Assembly: GCF_042432905.1 (NCBI RefSeq)
Contig: NZ_JBHLWI010000017.1
Location: forward strand, 1 to 29,497
Direction: 5' to 3'
From: Fontibacter flavus
Lineage (GTDB): Bacteria > Bacteroidota > Bacteroidia > Cytophagales > Cyclobacteriaceae
DNA length: 29,497 bases
The first letter of the stretch is position 1. Each line of letters begins with the position of its first letter. This document shows, one piece after another, positions 1 to 8,058 of this stretch. The notes under the pieces are model-generated. The model did not search any database, had not been told where the DNA came from, and worked only from the letters and a program-made list of their open reading frames with translations. The translations under genes and the position numbers were made by a program.

Positions 1-39
1 ACAATTGCCAGTCTGATTTTTAAAAACTACCTTAGACAT
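1..39 (-). CDS. Transposase, N-terminal fragment (left IS copy, cut by the window edge)
   Basis: An open frame starts with ATG at 39..37 and runs off the window. It encodes MSKVVFKNQTGNC. The start resembles the MSKVVFK-type N-termini I associate with IS1182-family transposases of Bacteroidota, but 13 residues cannot prove the family. The same frame begins at 29460 on the other strand, so this is the 5' end of a multicopy gene and not a chance ORF. It lies just inside an IS-like terminal repeat and hairpin. Confidence 0.55.
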   Translation of the reverse strand, partial: MSKVVFKNQTGNC

Positions 40-90
40 TGTTGTATTTTGTTCAACTCTAAAATAATAATTTTAGAGAAGATCAACAAT

Positions 91-124
91 AAAAAAAGGG
101 TGTCTCGACTTTTCGGACACCCCC
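91..124 (-). terminator. IS-borne hairpin terminator downstream of the FAS1 gene
   Basis: On the minus strand, stem GGGTGTC/GACACCC with an 11-base loop is followed by T7. It sits in the IS terminal repeat and begins 25 bases after the stop of the FAS1 lipoprotein gene, so it can both end that transcript and shield the transposase from read-through. Confidence 0.6.
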
Positions 125-149
125 AGGGATAATAAAACCCCAAACACAA

Positions 150-1106
150 TTATTCAGGCAATAACACTGTATCAATCACGTGGATCACACCATTAGTAGC
201 ATGAATGTTCAGTAAAGACTCCACTAAATTTGATTCATTGATCTGCAATGCTCCTAAATTAACAGATAAGGTTGCTCCATCTAATAAGGTAGGAAGCTCC
301 GCGCCATTTCTCAAATCCTGAGAGAAGGCTCTTACAGGTACTACGTGGTATAACAATACGTCGGTCAAAGTTTCCAAAGGAATATCATCAATGCCATTTA
401 CACCCAATGCATCATAAAGTGCTTCAAAAGCCGCATCAGTTGGTGCAAAGACAGTAAGGTCATCATCAAAACCACCGGAAACAGCTCCAGCCAAATCAGC
501 TCTTACCAATGCAGCCACCAATTGGGTAAATTGAGGTTCGTCACCTTGTGTAGCAGCAATTGCAATCTCTGCAATACTTTGAGTTGGAGGCGTAATGACA
601 TAATCCAATGCATGGATGATACCATTTGAAGCAGTAATATCTGTGTTCACAATTCTAGTGTTACCATTGATCCAAAGACTATTATCTGGCGCTTGGCTTA
701 CAAAGAACGGAGAACCTTCTACAGTAACAACCCTACCGGCGCTTACTGATGAAGATGGTACAGAAGCTCCAACAACATGGTAGGTTAATACTGAACCCAA
801 ACCTTCAGAAGCCAAAAGATCACTTGCTGATAGGTTATTGTCAGAAAGGAATCTTCCAAAAGCATCGTTGGTAGGGGCAAAAACTGTGAATGGACCTGCA
901 CCGGAAAGGGTCGGAACCAATCCTGCTGCATCTACTGCTGCTACCAAAGTTGAGAAGTCATTAGCTGCAGAAGCAACTTCAACGATATTAGGGTTTGCTA
1001 CAGGTGGCACGTCATCGTCATCATTGCAAGATGACAAACCAAAAGCGAAAATAATCCCCATTAAAGGATATGTTAAAATAGAGTTGAAAATACTTTTCTT
1101 TTTCAT
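150..1106 (-). CDS. Two-domain fasciclin (FAS1) lipoprotein
   Basis: Predicted exported lipoprotein of 318 residues. The ATG at 1106 gives a basic N-terminus (MKKKS), a hydrophobic stretch and lipobox LSSC; the ATG 27 bases upstream would only add a non-signal leader. After the Cys comes NDDDD, like the acidic lipoprotein export signal of Bacteroidota, suggesting display on the cell surface. Two FAS1 repeats follow, roughly residues 40-175 and 180-318. Each has the FAS1 hallmarks: GPFTVFAPTNDAF / DLTVFAPTDAAF, then YHVV, then NGIIHALD / NGVIHVID. FAS1 domains generally mediate adhesion; the ligand is unknown. The native 3' flank ends after 25 bases at an IS. A one-domain paralogue lies at 22818-23318. 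Confidence 0.9.
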   Translation of the reverse strand: MKKKSIFNSILTYPLMGIIFAFGLSSCNDDDDVPPVANPNIVEVASAANDFSTLVAAVDAAGLVPTLSGAGPFTVFAPTNDAFGRFLSDNNLSASDLLASEGLGSVLTYHVVGASVPSSSVSAGRVVTVEGSPFFVSQAPDNSLWINGNTRIVNTDITASNGIIHALDYVITPPTQSIAEIAIAATQGDEPQFTQLVAALVRADLAGAVSGGFDDDLTVFAPTDAAFEALYDALGVNGIDDIPLETLTDVLLYHVVPVRAFSQDLRNGAELPTLLDGATLSVNLGALQINESNLVESLLNIHATNGVIHVIDTVLLPE

Positions 1107-1546
1107 AATTAATGTTGGTTTAGTGAAAGTCATTACAAAGACATAAACTCGATTGTGTTTGTATGGTTTAAAAAAATTCCATTTTTATATTGAAAAAATT
1201 ACAAAAATTTATTATTCGTGTATGAATAACCATTAATTGTAAATGAAAAATCTGAACACTAAAGTTGTTTACCGTCTTAGAATCCATGATATTTTTTTTG
1301 GAGAAGGTTTTTGACAAATAAAAGTCTTGGAAACGTGGCTGTTGTAAAGCGTAAATTCCAACAAGATTAAATTGAATGAAAGGGAACAGTAAGGTGATTT
1401 CCTGCTCAAATCAGTATATAAGTTGATTTTTTTTACTGCGCATTTTGGTATTGAAAGGTTTAGAGCACATTACTAAGTCAAAAGAGATTCCGATTTCAGT
1501 TGTTATGTTGTTTATTTGTAGCTTTGGTCCTATGTTGTTGAACACC
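1107..1546. other. Intergenic region between divergent FAS1 and gldB genes
   Basis: About 440 bases of AT-rich sequence separate the divergent FAS1 and gldB starts. The only signals I can support are a possible gldB promoter near 1494-1526. I see no RNA gene, repeat or credible short ORF; the open frame running from 1445 into gldB has no signal-peptide logic before residue 30. Confidence 0.6.
1494..1526 (+). promoter_or_regulatory. Candidate Bacteroidota-type promoter for gldB
   Basis: TAGCTTTG at 1519-1526 fits the -7 consensus TAnnTTTG. TTTC at 1494-1497 is 21 bases upstream and resembles the -33 TTTG. Transcription would begin near 1530, favouring a gldB start at 1547 (or 1532) over the upstream ATG at 1445. 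Confidence 0.4.
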
Positions 1547-2554
1547 ATGCATTCTAGAAGAATAGTAAGTTTATCCTTTTTATCTGTCTTTCTGATTTTC
1601 TTTTCCTGTAAAAAAGAAACACAGGATTGTCTCCTTGATCCCGAGATTTTAGCGGTCAATGTGGATTTGAAGATTGAAAGGTTAGAAGACAAGTTTTACC
1701 AAGCGAAGAGTAAGGAAGAGTTTTTGGCCTTATTGGAAGAATTCCCTGAGTTTGCCGATAATTTTTTACAGTTTGACTTATATGAATCAAAAGAAGTCTT
1801 TGCTGAGGAGCTTCTGCTGGCCAATAAGGATACGCTGATGATGGATTTATACGCGGAAGTCAAGAATCATTACCAAGATATATCGAAATTAGAAGAGGAG
1901 TTGATCACTGCGTTTAAGCACATCAAATATTATTTTCCTGAATTTAAAATTCCGAAGGTTTACACCTTTGTAACCGGTTTTGGTTCAGATATCTATATCG
2001 ACAAGGATATTTTGGTAATAGGATTGGATTATTATTTGCCTTTTGAGCATCGTTTTCAGCCACCTGATCTGCCTCAATACATGACCAAAAGGTACCAGGA
2101 AGAATATATTGTGCCAATGGTGGTTATGGCTATTTCTGCCCAGTTTAATCAAACCAATATGAGCCAAAATACGCTTTTGGCGGAGATGATTTATTATGGA
2201 AAATCCTATCATTTTACCAAAAGTATGCTTCCCTGTACACCTGATGGTCTCATTATAGGTTATAGTCCTGAAGAAGTATCCGCATGTTTCGACAATGAGG
2301 AATTTATTTGGTCTTATTTTGTCGAAAATGACCTGCTGTTTATAACCAATCCATTTGAAATAAGAAAGTACATCGGTGAGGCGCCAACTACTGATGAGAT
2401 CAGCCCCGATGCCCCTGGAAGAATTGGTAGGTGGTTAGGTTGGAATATTGTGGATGATTATCGTTTCAATAACCAATTGAGTCTTCCTGAACTGATGTTG
2501 GAGGCAGATACTGAAAAAATATTCAGGCGCTCAGGGTATAAACCCCGTCGATAG
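1547..2554 (+). CDS. gldB: Gliding motility lipoprotein GldB-like protein
   Basis: 335-residue predicted lipoprotein. The ATG at 1547 gives MHSRR, a hydrophobic core and lipobox FFSC at about residue 20. The in-frame ATG at 1532 is possible; that at 1445 would bury the signal peptide. I recognise GldB from the overall length and the C-terminal block around EAPTTDEISPDAPGRIGRWL, which matches the conserved end of that family. GldB is one of the lipoproteins needed for gliding in Flavobacterium, but homologues occur in non-gliding relatives, so motility here is not proven. The last 32 bases overlap the end of the convergent glycosyltransferase gene, and no terminator separates them. Confidence 0.8.
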   Translation: MHSRRIVSLSFLSVFLIFFSCKKETQDCLLDPEILAVNVDLKIERLEDKFYQAKSKEEFLALLEEFPEFADNFLQFDLYESKEVFAEELLLANKDTLMMDLYAEVKNHYQDISKLEEELITAFKHIKYYFPEFKIPKVYTFVTGFGSDIYIDKDILVIGLDYYLPFEHRFQPPDLPQYMTKRYQEEYIVPMVVMAISAQFNQTNMSQNTLLAEMIYYGKSYHFTKSMLPCTPDGLIIGYSPEEVSACFDNEEFIWSYFVENDLLFITNPFEIRKYIGEAPTTDEISPDAPGRIGRWLGWNIVDDYRFNNQLSLPELMLEADTEKIFRRSGYKPRR

Positions 2555-3746
2555 ATCCACCCTCTTTGGATTTGGGGTTTAATACGATCAATAAAAGGTT
2601 CAGGGCCTTTTCTTTAGAAAAATATTTTTCAGAAAGTACCCTTGCATTGGATTGCATAAGAGCTAGTTCTGATTTATTCAAAGCCAGCTTTTCAATTTTT
2701 TCTAATGTTTCAGTTGTTTTTTTGGGGTTGAAGTAGATTCCAAGATGTTGGTGTTTTACCAGTTCGTACACCCAACCTTTGTGGTTAACCAAAATTGCTT
2801 TACCTGCTGCCAATGCATCAAAAAACTTATTCGGACTGTTGGTCTTTAGTACTGGAAGGTGATCAAAAGAGATAAAGGCCATATCTGCAGCATTCAGGAT
2901 TTTGGCTACCTCAAGTTTTGATCCAAAAGGAAAGTGATGGAAGTTTTTCAGTCCATAAGAACGGGCAGTTTGTAGGAGTTGCGGTAAATGGGAGCCTTTG
3001 CCCATGACGACAAATTGATAATCCTTGCCTTTTTCTTGAGCCAATTTGGCAAGTTCCAGGATTTCTTCCACGGCATTTACCCGTCCTATGGCTCCTGCAT
3101 AGGCTATGGTAAAGGTATTTTTCAGGCCTGATTTTTCCAGAAATTTTGAGTCTTTATCAGCAGGATAGAAGACATCTGTGTCAGCAAAATTTGGGATGAT
3201 GTGAATTTCTTTATCAGGATTTTTTTTCCTGATGTTGGCAGCTATTCCAGGAGATAAGGCGACGATTTTCAGGGCATGTCGGTAAATATTCTGCTCAAGT
3301 CCGTACAGCAGCTTGATGAGCAAGGGATTACGGATGGCCCCAACCTGAATGGGGGCATCAGGCCAAAGATCTCTTACTTCGAAGATGTACGGGATAGCAA
3401 ATCGCCTCTTTGCCCATGGGCCGATGATTCCTGTGCTTAATGGTGTGGAAGTAATATATAAAAAGTCCGGCCGGGGGATTTTCTTGATCCAGTTTTTAGC
3501 TTGTCTTACAAATGTATAAAAAGCCCAAATTCTTCTTAAAAAACCAAAATTCTGATCATAAGCTACCGGAAGGTAGTGCACTTTGATACCATCAATGATT
3601 TTGAGGTCATAATAAGATTTATTGTGGGCAGTGATCATTTCTACCTCAATACCTTTTTCTACCAAACCTTTGGCGAGGTAATAGGATCTTGTGGCTCCTC
3701 CTTCCTGTGGGGTCAAAAAATATTGGTGTATGTAGATGATTCTCAT
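2523..3746 (-). CDS. GT4-family (GT-B fold) glycosyltransferase
   Basis: 407 residues, cytoplasmic or membrane-associated. It begins MRIIYIHQYFLTPQEGGATR, the N-terminal Rossmann half with the glycine-rich acceptor loop typical of WbuB-like group-1 transferases. The C-terminal half has the donor-site region (IAYAGAIGRVNAVEE) and NSPNKFFDALAAGKAIL, where the conserved nucleotide-sugar-binding segment sits. Donor and acceptor cannot be read from sequence; a surface polysaccharide or glycolipid is likely. The ATG at 3746 is chosen because it overlaps the upstream asnB stop as ATGA, implying translational coupling. Its 3' end overlaps gldB by 32 bases. Confidence 0.85.
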   Translation of the reverse strand: MRIIYIHQYFLTPQEGGATRSYYLAKGLVEKGIEVEMITAHNKSYYDLKIIDGIKVHYLPVAYDQNFGFLRRIWAFYTFVRQAKNWIKKIPRPDFLYITSTPLSTGIIGPWAKRRFAIPYIFEVRDLWPDAPIQVGAIRNPLLIKLLYGLEQNIYRHALKIVALSPGIAANIRKKNPDKEIHIIPNFADTDVFYPADKDSKFLEKSGLKNTFTIAYAGAIGRVNAVEEILELAKLAQEKGKDYQFVVMGKGSHLPQLLQTARSYGLKNFHHFPFGSKLEVAKILNAADMAFISFDHLPVLKTNSPNKFFDALAAGKAILVNHKGWVYELVKHQHLGIYFNPKKTTETLEKIEKLALNKSELALMQSNARVLSEKYFSKEKALNLLLIVLNPKSKEGGSIDGVYTLSA

Positions 3747-5530
3747 TTTCCGTATTGCTCCAGCCATGAGGCAAGTAGGAATAGGTTCCAAACCTGAAGA
3801 AATTCCCTTCCTTTTGCTTTGTCCGGCGCTTTGGCTAAGGTACGCATTTCATCTGGAAAATGTTGGCCCCAGTCTTTTTCCAGCTGCTTAATAGCTGGGC
3901 ACACCCATTCCTGGAATTCCTTGTTGGCCATCCATTCTCTTAGAGGTAGCCCGAACCCCAGTTTTTTTCTATTGGAGATAAACCCTAGGTTTCTTTTCTG
4001 TAGGGCTTCTTTTATCCATTTCTTTCCAATTTGTTCCCTATGTTGGGTTTCGCTTAGACCTAAACTGATAGAGATCAGTTCTTGGTCCAAGTATGGAGAG
4101 CGCCCTTCAATGCCGTGGGCCATACAGGCGTTGTCATGAATTTTCAGGATGTCGTTGACCAGATAGAATACACGGTCCCATTCCAGTGCATCTTTCATTG
4201 GATTTCCTGAACTTGGATATAGGGCTGTAAAAAGAGGTAGGTAATGGCTTGGAATCTGCTGTAAGGCAGACATTTGTATGAAAGTTTCCTGTTGGGTTTC
4301 TCCTATGCTACCGATCATTTTTTTTAGAGAGGCAGGGAAGGCTTGATGGATACCAAGTTTCTTTATATTCTCCCAGAAATTTGGATGCTTCAAATATTGC
4401 AAAAACGCTTGATGTCGGTTATAGCCTCCGAATAATTCATCTGCACCAGCACCTGAAATCAGCACTTTGACAGCCGTAGAAGCTTCCTTGGCAAGCATCC
4501 AGGTCAAAAAACCGGCACTGTCCCCTATTGGTTGATCCAAAGACTGGATAAAAGCAGGCCAATTTTCCTTAACTTTTGTAAGGTCAATCTTTACCTCTTG
4601 GTGAAAAGAGGGGTAGTGTTTATTGAATTTATTGGCAAAGTTGGGGTCGCAGTAATTTTTTTGATACTTGTGGTCAAAGGTGATGGTGTATGTGGGAAGT
4701 GCCTGACCAGTCTCCTCATACCAAAGGGCATAAATCAGACTGCTGTCTGCACCTCCGCTGAGCATCACCCCCAAAGGTCTTTCGGTATGAAAGTTTTTCA
4801 GGACCGCATCTTTTAGCACTTCTTCTAATCTGTTGGGATCAAATTTTCCCATTGGAAGATGCTGTTTTCCCAAGTCCCAACATTCTTTCTTCTTCCCATC
4901 AAAGTCCAACAACATGGCCTGACCTGCTAAAACTTGACTGATGTCTGCAAATAAACTTCCTTTGGGGAAAGGGTGCCTTACATAGAAATAAGGCATAAAC
5001 TGACTGATGTCAATTCGGGAACCTGTAATCTCTTTGATTGCCCTGGCTTCTGAGGAGAAGTACCAATTGTTTTTATGTTCGGCAAAATAAAGCGGTTTTT
5101 CTCCAGAGGGATCTCTGGCTATAAGCAGCTCTTGTTTATCCAGATCGGCAAAAGCCAGGGCAAACATGCCTTTTAGATCCTTTAAGCCATTTTTACCATA
5201 GTGCTTCAACCAATGTAACAGGACTTCGGAGTCTGAGTTGGTTTCAAAGAAGTAACCCAGGTGTAAGAGTGAATTCCTCAAGTCTTGATAATTATATAGG
5301 GCTCCATTCCATACCAATACAGCATTTTTCTCTTGGTTCCAAAGCGGTTGGTTAGAAGCCTCACTCATGTCTAGGATCTTCAGCCTGTTACCAGCCATAA
5401 AAAGCGAAGCGCCAACTTGGTTCCACGCTGAATAATCCGGGCCACGGTGCGCTGTTGAGCGCATCATGGCCTCAATGTCGTGCTGGGCTTTTTTGTTGGT
5501 TTTGCCTAAAATGACATTGATCCCACACAT
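3743..5530 (-). CDS. asnB: Asparagine synthase (glutamine-hydrolysing), AsnB family
   Basis: 595 residues, usual length for AsnB-type amidotransferases. The N-terminal class II glutaminase domain (1-200) begins MCGI, with Cys2 as nucleophile, and has RGPD at 29-32 and SDSEV at 99-103. The synthetase domain has the ATP pyrophosphatase loop SGGADSS (258-264) and GADELFGGYNRH. The late KKLGFGLPLREW motif resembles AsnB proteins from polysaccharide loci more than E. coli AsnB. One oddity: the usual NGEIYN segment reads NGALYN, so the Glu that contacts glutamine in E. coli AsnB (Glu76) is Ala77. Its ATG starts one base after the nth stop, and it overlaps the glycosyltransferase by 4 bases. It may supply asparagine or amidate a sugar or lipid substrate. 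Confidence 0.88.
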   Translation of the reverse strand: MCGINVILGKTNKKAQHDIEAMMRSTAHRGPDYSAWNQVGASLFMAGNRLKILDMSEASNQPLWNQEKNAVLVWNGALYNYQDLRNSLLHLGYFFETNSDSEVLLHWLKHYGKNGLKDLKGMFALAFADLDKQELLIARDPSGEKPLYFAEHKNNWYFSSEARAIKEITGSRIDISQFMPYFYVRHPFPKGSLFADISQVLAGQAMLLDFDGKKKECWDLGKQHLPMGKFDPNRLEEVLKDAVLKNFHTERPLGVMLSGGADSSLIYALWYEETGQALPTYTITFDHKYQKNYCDPNFANKFNKHYPSFHQEVKIDLTKVKENWPAFIQSLDQPIGDSAGFLTWMLAKEASTAVKVLISGAGADELFGGYNRHQAFLQYLKHPNFWENIKKLGIHQAFPASLKKMIGSIGETQQETFIQMSALQQIPSHYLPLFTALYPSSGNPMKDALEWDRVFYLVNDILKIHDNACMAHGIEGRSPYLDQELISISLGLSETQHREQIGKKWIKEALQKRNLGFISNRKKLGFGLPLREWMANKEFQEWVCPAIKQLEKDWGQHFPDEMRTLAKAPDKAKGREFLQVWNLFLLASWLEQYGK

Positions 5531-5531
5531 G

Positions 5532-6218
5532 TTACGCCTTGGGTTTGGTCTTGCTTTCTGCGTTGTTCAGGATTTGATCTTTATTTTTTTCAAAGTACCT
5601 GCAAAAATGGGTAATTTGACATTCCTGACATTTTGGGCTTCTTGCCAGACAGACATAGCGCCCATGGAGAATCAGCCAATGATGGGCAATATGGATATGT
5701 TGTTTGGGAATGTTTTTGATCAGTTGTTTTTCAACTTCCAATGGAGTTTTGGCATTTTGGGTGACCAATCCCAGTCTTTTGGATACCCTGAAAACATGGG
5801 TGTCCACCGCCATATTCGGCTGGTTCCAGACCACCGAAGTGATGACATTGGCAGTCTTGCGGCCTACTCCGGGAAGTTTGATCAGGTCGTCCACTGTAGA
5901 AGGAATTTCACTGTTAAATTCTTCCACTAACTTTTTTCCCAAACCTAAAAGATGTTTGGTTTTGTTATTAGGATAGGAGATGGATTTGATATAGGGGAAC
6001 AATTCTTCAAAATTGGAAGCAGCCAGGTGTTCAGGCGTAGGAAAGTCTCTGAAAAGGGCCGGAGTGGACAAATTGACCCTCTTATCGGTGCACTGTGCTG
6101 AAAGTACCACGGCTACAAGAAGCTGAAAGGGGTTTTCATAAGCCAACTCCGTTTCAGCTACTGGCATGTGATTCGAAAAGTAATCTATAAAGGCGGCGTA
6201 TCTTTCTTTTTTGAGCAT
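5532..6218 (-). CDS. nth: Endonuclease III (DNA glycosylase/AP lyase)
   Basis: 228 residues, slightly longer than the E. coli enzyme (211). It removes oxidised pyrimidines from DNA and cleaves the abasic site. The helix-hairpin-helix LPGVGRKTAN carries catalytic Lys121, and the following AVDTHV supplies Asp139 (Lys120/Asp138 in E. coli). The C-terminal [4Fe-4S] loop is complete: Cys190, 197, 200 and 206 (spacing 6-2-5). It is the first gene of a compact unit with asnB and the glycosyltransferase; the one-base gap to asnB makes co-transcription likely even though the functions are unrelated. Confidence 0.95.
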   Translation of the reverse strand: MLKKERYAAFIDYFSNHMPVAETELAYENPFQLLVAVVLSAQCTDKRVNLSTPALFRDFPTPEHLAASNFEELFPYIKSISYPNNKTKHLLGLGKKLVEEFNSEIPSTVDDLIKLPGVGRKTANVITSVVWNQPNMAVDTHVFRVSKRLGLVTQNAKTPLEVEKQLIKNIPKQHIHIAHHWLILHGRYVCLARSPKCQECQITHFCRYFEKNKDQILNNAESKTKPKA

Positions 6219-6336
6219 AATGGTATCAGGTGTCTGAGTTGAAAATTACATGTTCTCCTTGTTAAAAGGAAGTGATAATTCAGTTTTGCAATAAGTTTAG
6301 CCGATAATCGTTAACTTCAATAAAAATAATGAATTG

Positions 6337-7200
6337 ATGCTCAGGGATATCAGTAAGTTTTTTTCTGTTTTATTTTTGGTATTGTTGATCTTTTTTTCAG
6401 CATGTCAGAAAGAAGAGGAACCGCAACTGGATGTATTGCAAGCGAAGGAAATAATTGATCTTTCCTATGGTGACCATCCCCGTCACAAGATGGATGTATT
6501 TCTTCCCGAAAACCGCAGCATGGAAAATACCCGCTTACTGATTTGGATTCATGGTGGTGCCTGGGTAGATGGCGATAAAGGGGAGTTTGTAAATTTCAAA
6601 CCCTGGTTCGAAGCCGTTCAGGAAAATTATGCTTATGTATCATTAAATTACCGTTTGTTTGATGCGTTCAGGGGCATAGATAAATTTCCAGCTCAGGAAG
6701 AAGACATCATCAGGGCCATGAACTTTATCAAATCAAAATTAAGTGAATGGCAAGTCTCTGAGCAGGTAGTTTTATCGGGGGGCAGTGCTGGCGGTCACTT
6801 GGCTTTGTTGCACAGTTATAAACATAATGAGGACGGTTTGGTGAAAGTGGCGGCGGCAGTCTTTCCTCCCACTGAATTATTGACGGTAGGTGCTGTCAAT
6901 CCTGTGATTGATCTTCTGATGAGGCAGATAATTGGAAGCCCTCAATCCAACCGACAACAATATCTGGATGCTTCTCCTGTCAATTATGTAAATAGTCAAT
7001 CCGTTCCCACTACTTTTTTTCATGGTGATGCGGACAATGTGGTCCCGATAGCACAGAGCTATTTGCTGGAAGATACATTGAAAGCATTTGGAGTTCCTTT
7101 TTACAGAGAGTATTATCCCGGTCAGGGTCATGGTTTTACAGACGCCACTTACCGTGATATGATTGCGCAGATTGAAAGATTTATCAGTGAGCAGTTATAA
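6337..7200 (+). CDS. Alpha/beta-hydrolase (carboxylesterase-like) lipoprotein
   Basis: 287 residues. The ATG at 6337 gives a signal peptide ending in lipobox FSAC (Cys23); the TTG just before it is less likely. The rest is a BD-FAE/esterase-type fold. HGG at 72-74 is the oxyanion-hole motif, GGSAGG puts the nucleophile at Ser150, HGDADNVVP gives Asp233 and GQGHGF gives His265, so the triad is complete. This class hydrolyses short esters, including acetyl or feruloyl groups on sugars; the substrate here is unknown. It is probably membrane-anchored and monocistronic, divergent from nth, with a terminator-like hairpin just downstream. Confidence 0.85.
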   Translation: MLRDISKFFSVLFLVLLIFFSACQKEEEPQLDVLQAKEIIDLSYGDHPRHKMDVFLPENRSMENTRLLIWIHGGAWVDGDKGEFVNFKPWFEAVQENYAYVSLNYRLFDAFRGIDKFPAQEEDIIRAMNFIKSKLSEWQVSEQVVLSGGSAGGHLALLHSYKHNEDGLVKVAAAVFPPTELLTVGAVNPVIDLLMRQIIGSPQSNRQQYLDASPVNYVNSQSVPTTFFHGDADNVVPIAQSYLLEDTLKAFGVPFYREYYPGQGHGFTDATYRDMIAQIERFISEQL

Positions 7201-7228
7201 AAAAACCTGAAAGCTTAACTTTCAGGTT
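7198..7228 (-). terminator. Intrinsic terminator of the sigma-factor unit
   Basis: AACCTGAAAG (7204-7213) pairs perfectly with CTTTCAGGTT (7219-7228) around a 5-base loop. On the minus strand the stem is followed by a run of T, so it best serves the unit ending at 7239. It also sits directly after the esterase stop and may slow transcription from that side, where the T-run is poor. Confidence 0.75.
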
Positions 7229-7238
7229 CACCGTAAGT

Positions 7239-7481
7239 CTAAAACGACTTTATTTTTTCGAGTCCGGTAGATTTGGCTTTCTTAAGAATGCCCTTTACTA
7301 CTTTTTCAGAAGGTTCAAGCATAAGTTCGTCCAATTGGTCGATAGTGCTCAGCATTTCCAAGTAATCTTGCATCAAAGAACCATCTTCGCGCAAGGCCTG
7401 CACTAACTTCTCATGCTCACCCTCACTCATTTCCTGATAGATATATCTAAGCAGGTCATTTGGGGTAAAAGGTTTTGTCAT
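7239..7481 (-). CDS. Small protein paired with the ECF sigma factor
   Basis: 80 residues, starting at the ATG at 7481 (a TTG lies six bases earlier). It overlaps the 3' end of the sigma gene by 26 bases, so the two are translated from one message. It is helical and acidic in the middle, with no membrane segment and no Cys/His zinc site. It therefore does not look like a classical membrane or zinc-binding anti-sigma factor. Position suggests it modulates the sigma factor; nothing in the sequence shows how. Confidence 0.75.
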   Translation of the reverse strand: MTKPFTPNDLLRYIYQEMSEGEHEKLVQALREDGSLMQDYLEMLSTIDQLDELMLEPSEKVVKGILKKAKSTGLEKIKSF

Positions 7482-8058
7482 AGGCAACGTTTAATTGTTT
7501 CATTTTTTTTCTCATATTGATCAAGGCATAGCGCATCCTGCCCAGGGCAGTGTTGATGCTTACACCGGTCTGATCGGCTATTTCCTGAAAACTCAAATCC
7601 ATGTAATGACGCATGATGAGTACCTGTTTCTGTGATTCAGGTAATTCATCGATCAGCTTACGTACCAAATCCAAGGTGTCTTCTTTGACCTGATGGTCTT
7701 CAATGGTTTCTTCGGCAAACCTCAACGTATTAAATAAACTCTCACCATCCTCCATCACAATGGTAGGATAGCGTTTGCATTTTCTGAAGTGATCAATGGC
7801 CAAGTTGTGCGCAATCCGCATCAACCAAGGTTGAAATTTTCCCTCTTCGTTATATCCATCTGCATTCAAAGTATGGACGACTTTGACAAATACGTCCTGA
7901 AGTAGATCCTCAGCCACTCCATGGTCTTTGACAATCAGATAGATGGTCGTATAAACCCTTGATTTATATTTATCGACCAAACTTTCAAATGCGGACTCAT
8001 TTCCGCTTCTGTACTGGGTAATCAGTTCAGAGTCTTTAGGACTAACCCTTTTGCTCAT
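7456..8058 (-). CDS. RNA polymerase sigma factor, ECF (sigma-70) family
   Basis: 200 residues with the two ECF domains. Sigma-2 (about 22-95) includes DLLQDVFVKV and the -10-recognition helix around FQPWLMRIAHNLAIDHFRK. Sigma-4 (about 130-185) has LPESQKQVLIMRHYMDLSFQEIA, a helix-turn-helix, then NTALGRMRYAL. It has no extra C-terminal domain. Its partner overlaps its 3' end. A good Bacteroidota housekeeping promoter lies upstream, so its activity may be set after transcription. The regulon cannot be told from this window. Confidence 0.92.
   Translation of the reverse strand: MSKRVSPKDSELITQYRSGNESAFESLVDKYKSRVYTTIYLIVKDHGVAEDLLQDVFVKVVHTLNADGYNEEGKFQPWLMRIAHNLAIDHFRKCKRYPTIVMEDGESLFNTLRFAEETIEDHQVKEDTLDLVRKLIDELPESQKQVLIMRHYMDLSFQEIADQTGVSINTALGRMRYALINMRKKMKQLNVAYDKTFYPK

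Larger units (their letters stand above)
1..124 (-). mobile_element. Insertion sequence end, left copy (partial)
   Basis: Bases 2-124 are the perfect reverse complement of 29375-29497 (123 bp); identity stops at base 125. Reading the minus strand from 124, the element starts with GGGGGTGTCCGAAAAGTCGA. This folds (GGGTGTC pairing with GACACCC) and is followed by seven T, like an intrinsic terminator. Next come an AT-rich hairpin (stem CTCTAAAAT/ATTTTAGAG) and the transposase ATG at 39. The sharp boundary at 124/125 marks the IS terminus. The rest of the IS is outside the window, so size, family and second terminus are unknown. Confidence 0.8.

Noticed and set aside
1445..1546. Longer gldB start at 1445
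   Set aside because: It would place the signal peptide and lipobox about 50 residues inside the protein, and the candidate promoter lies downstream of it.
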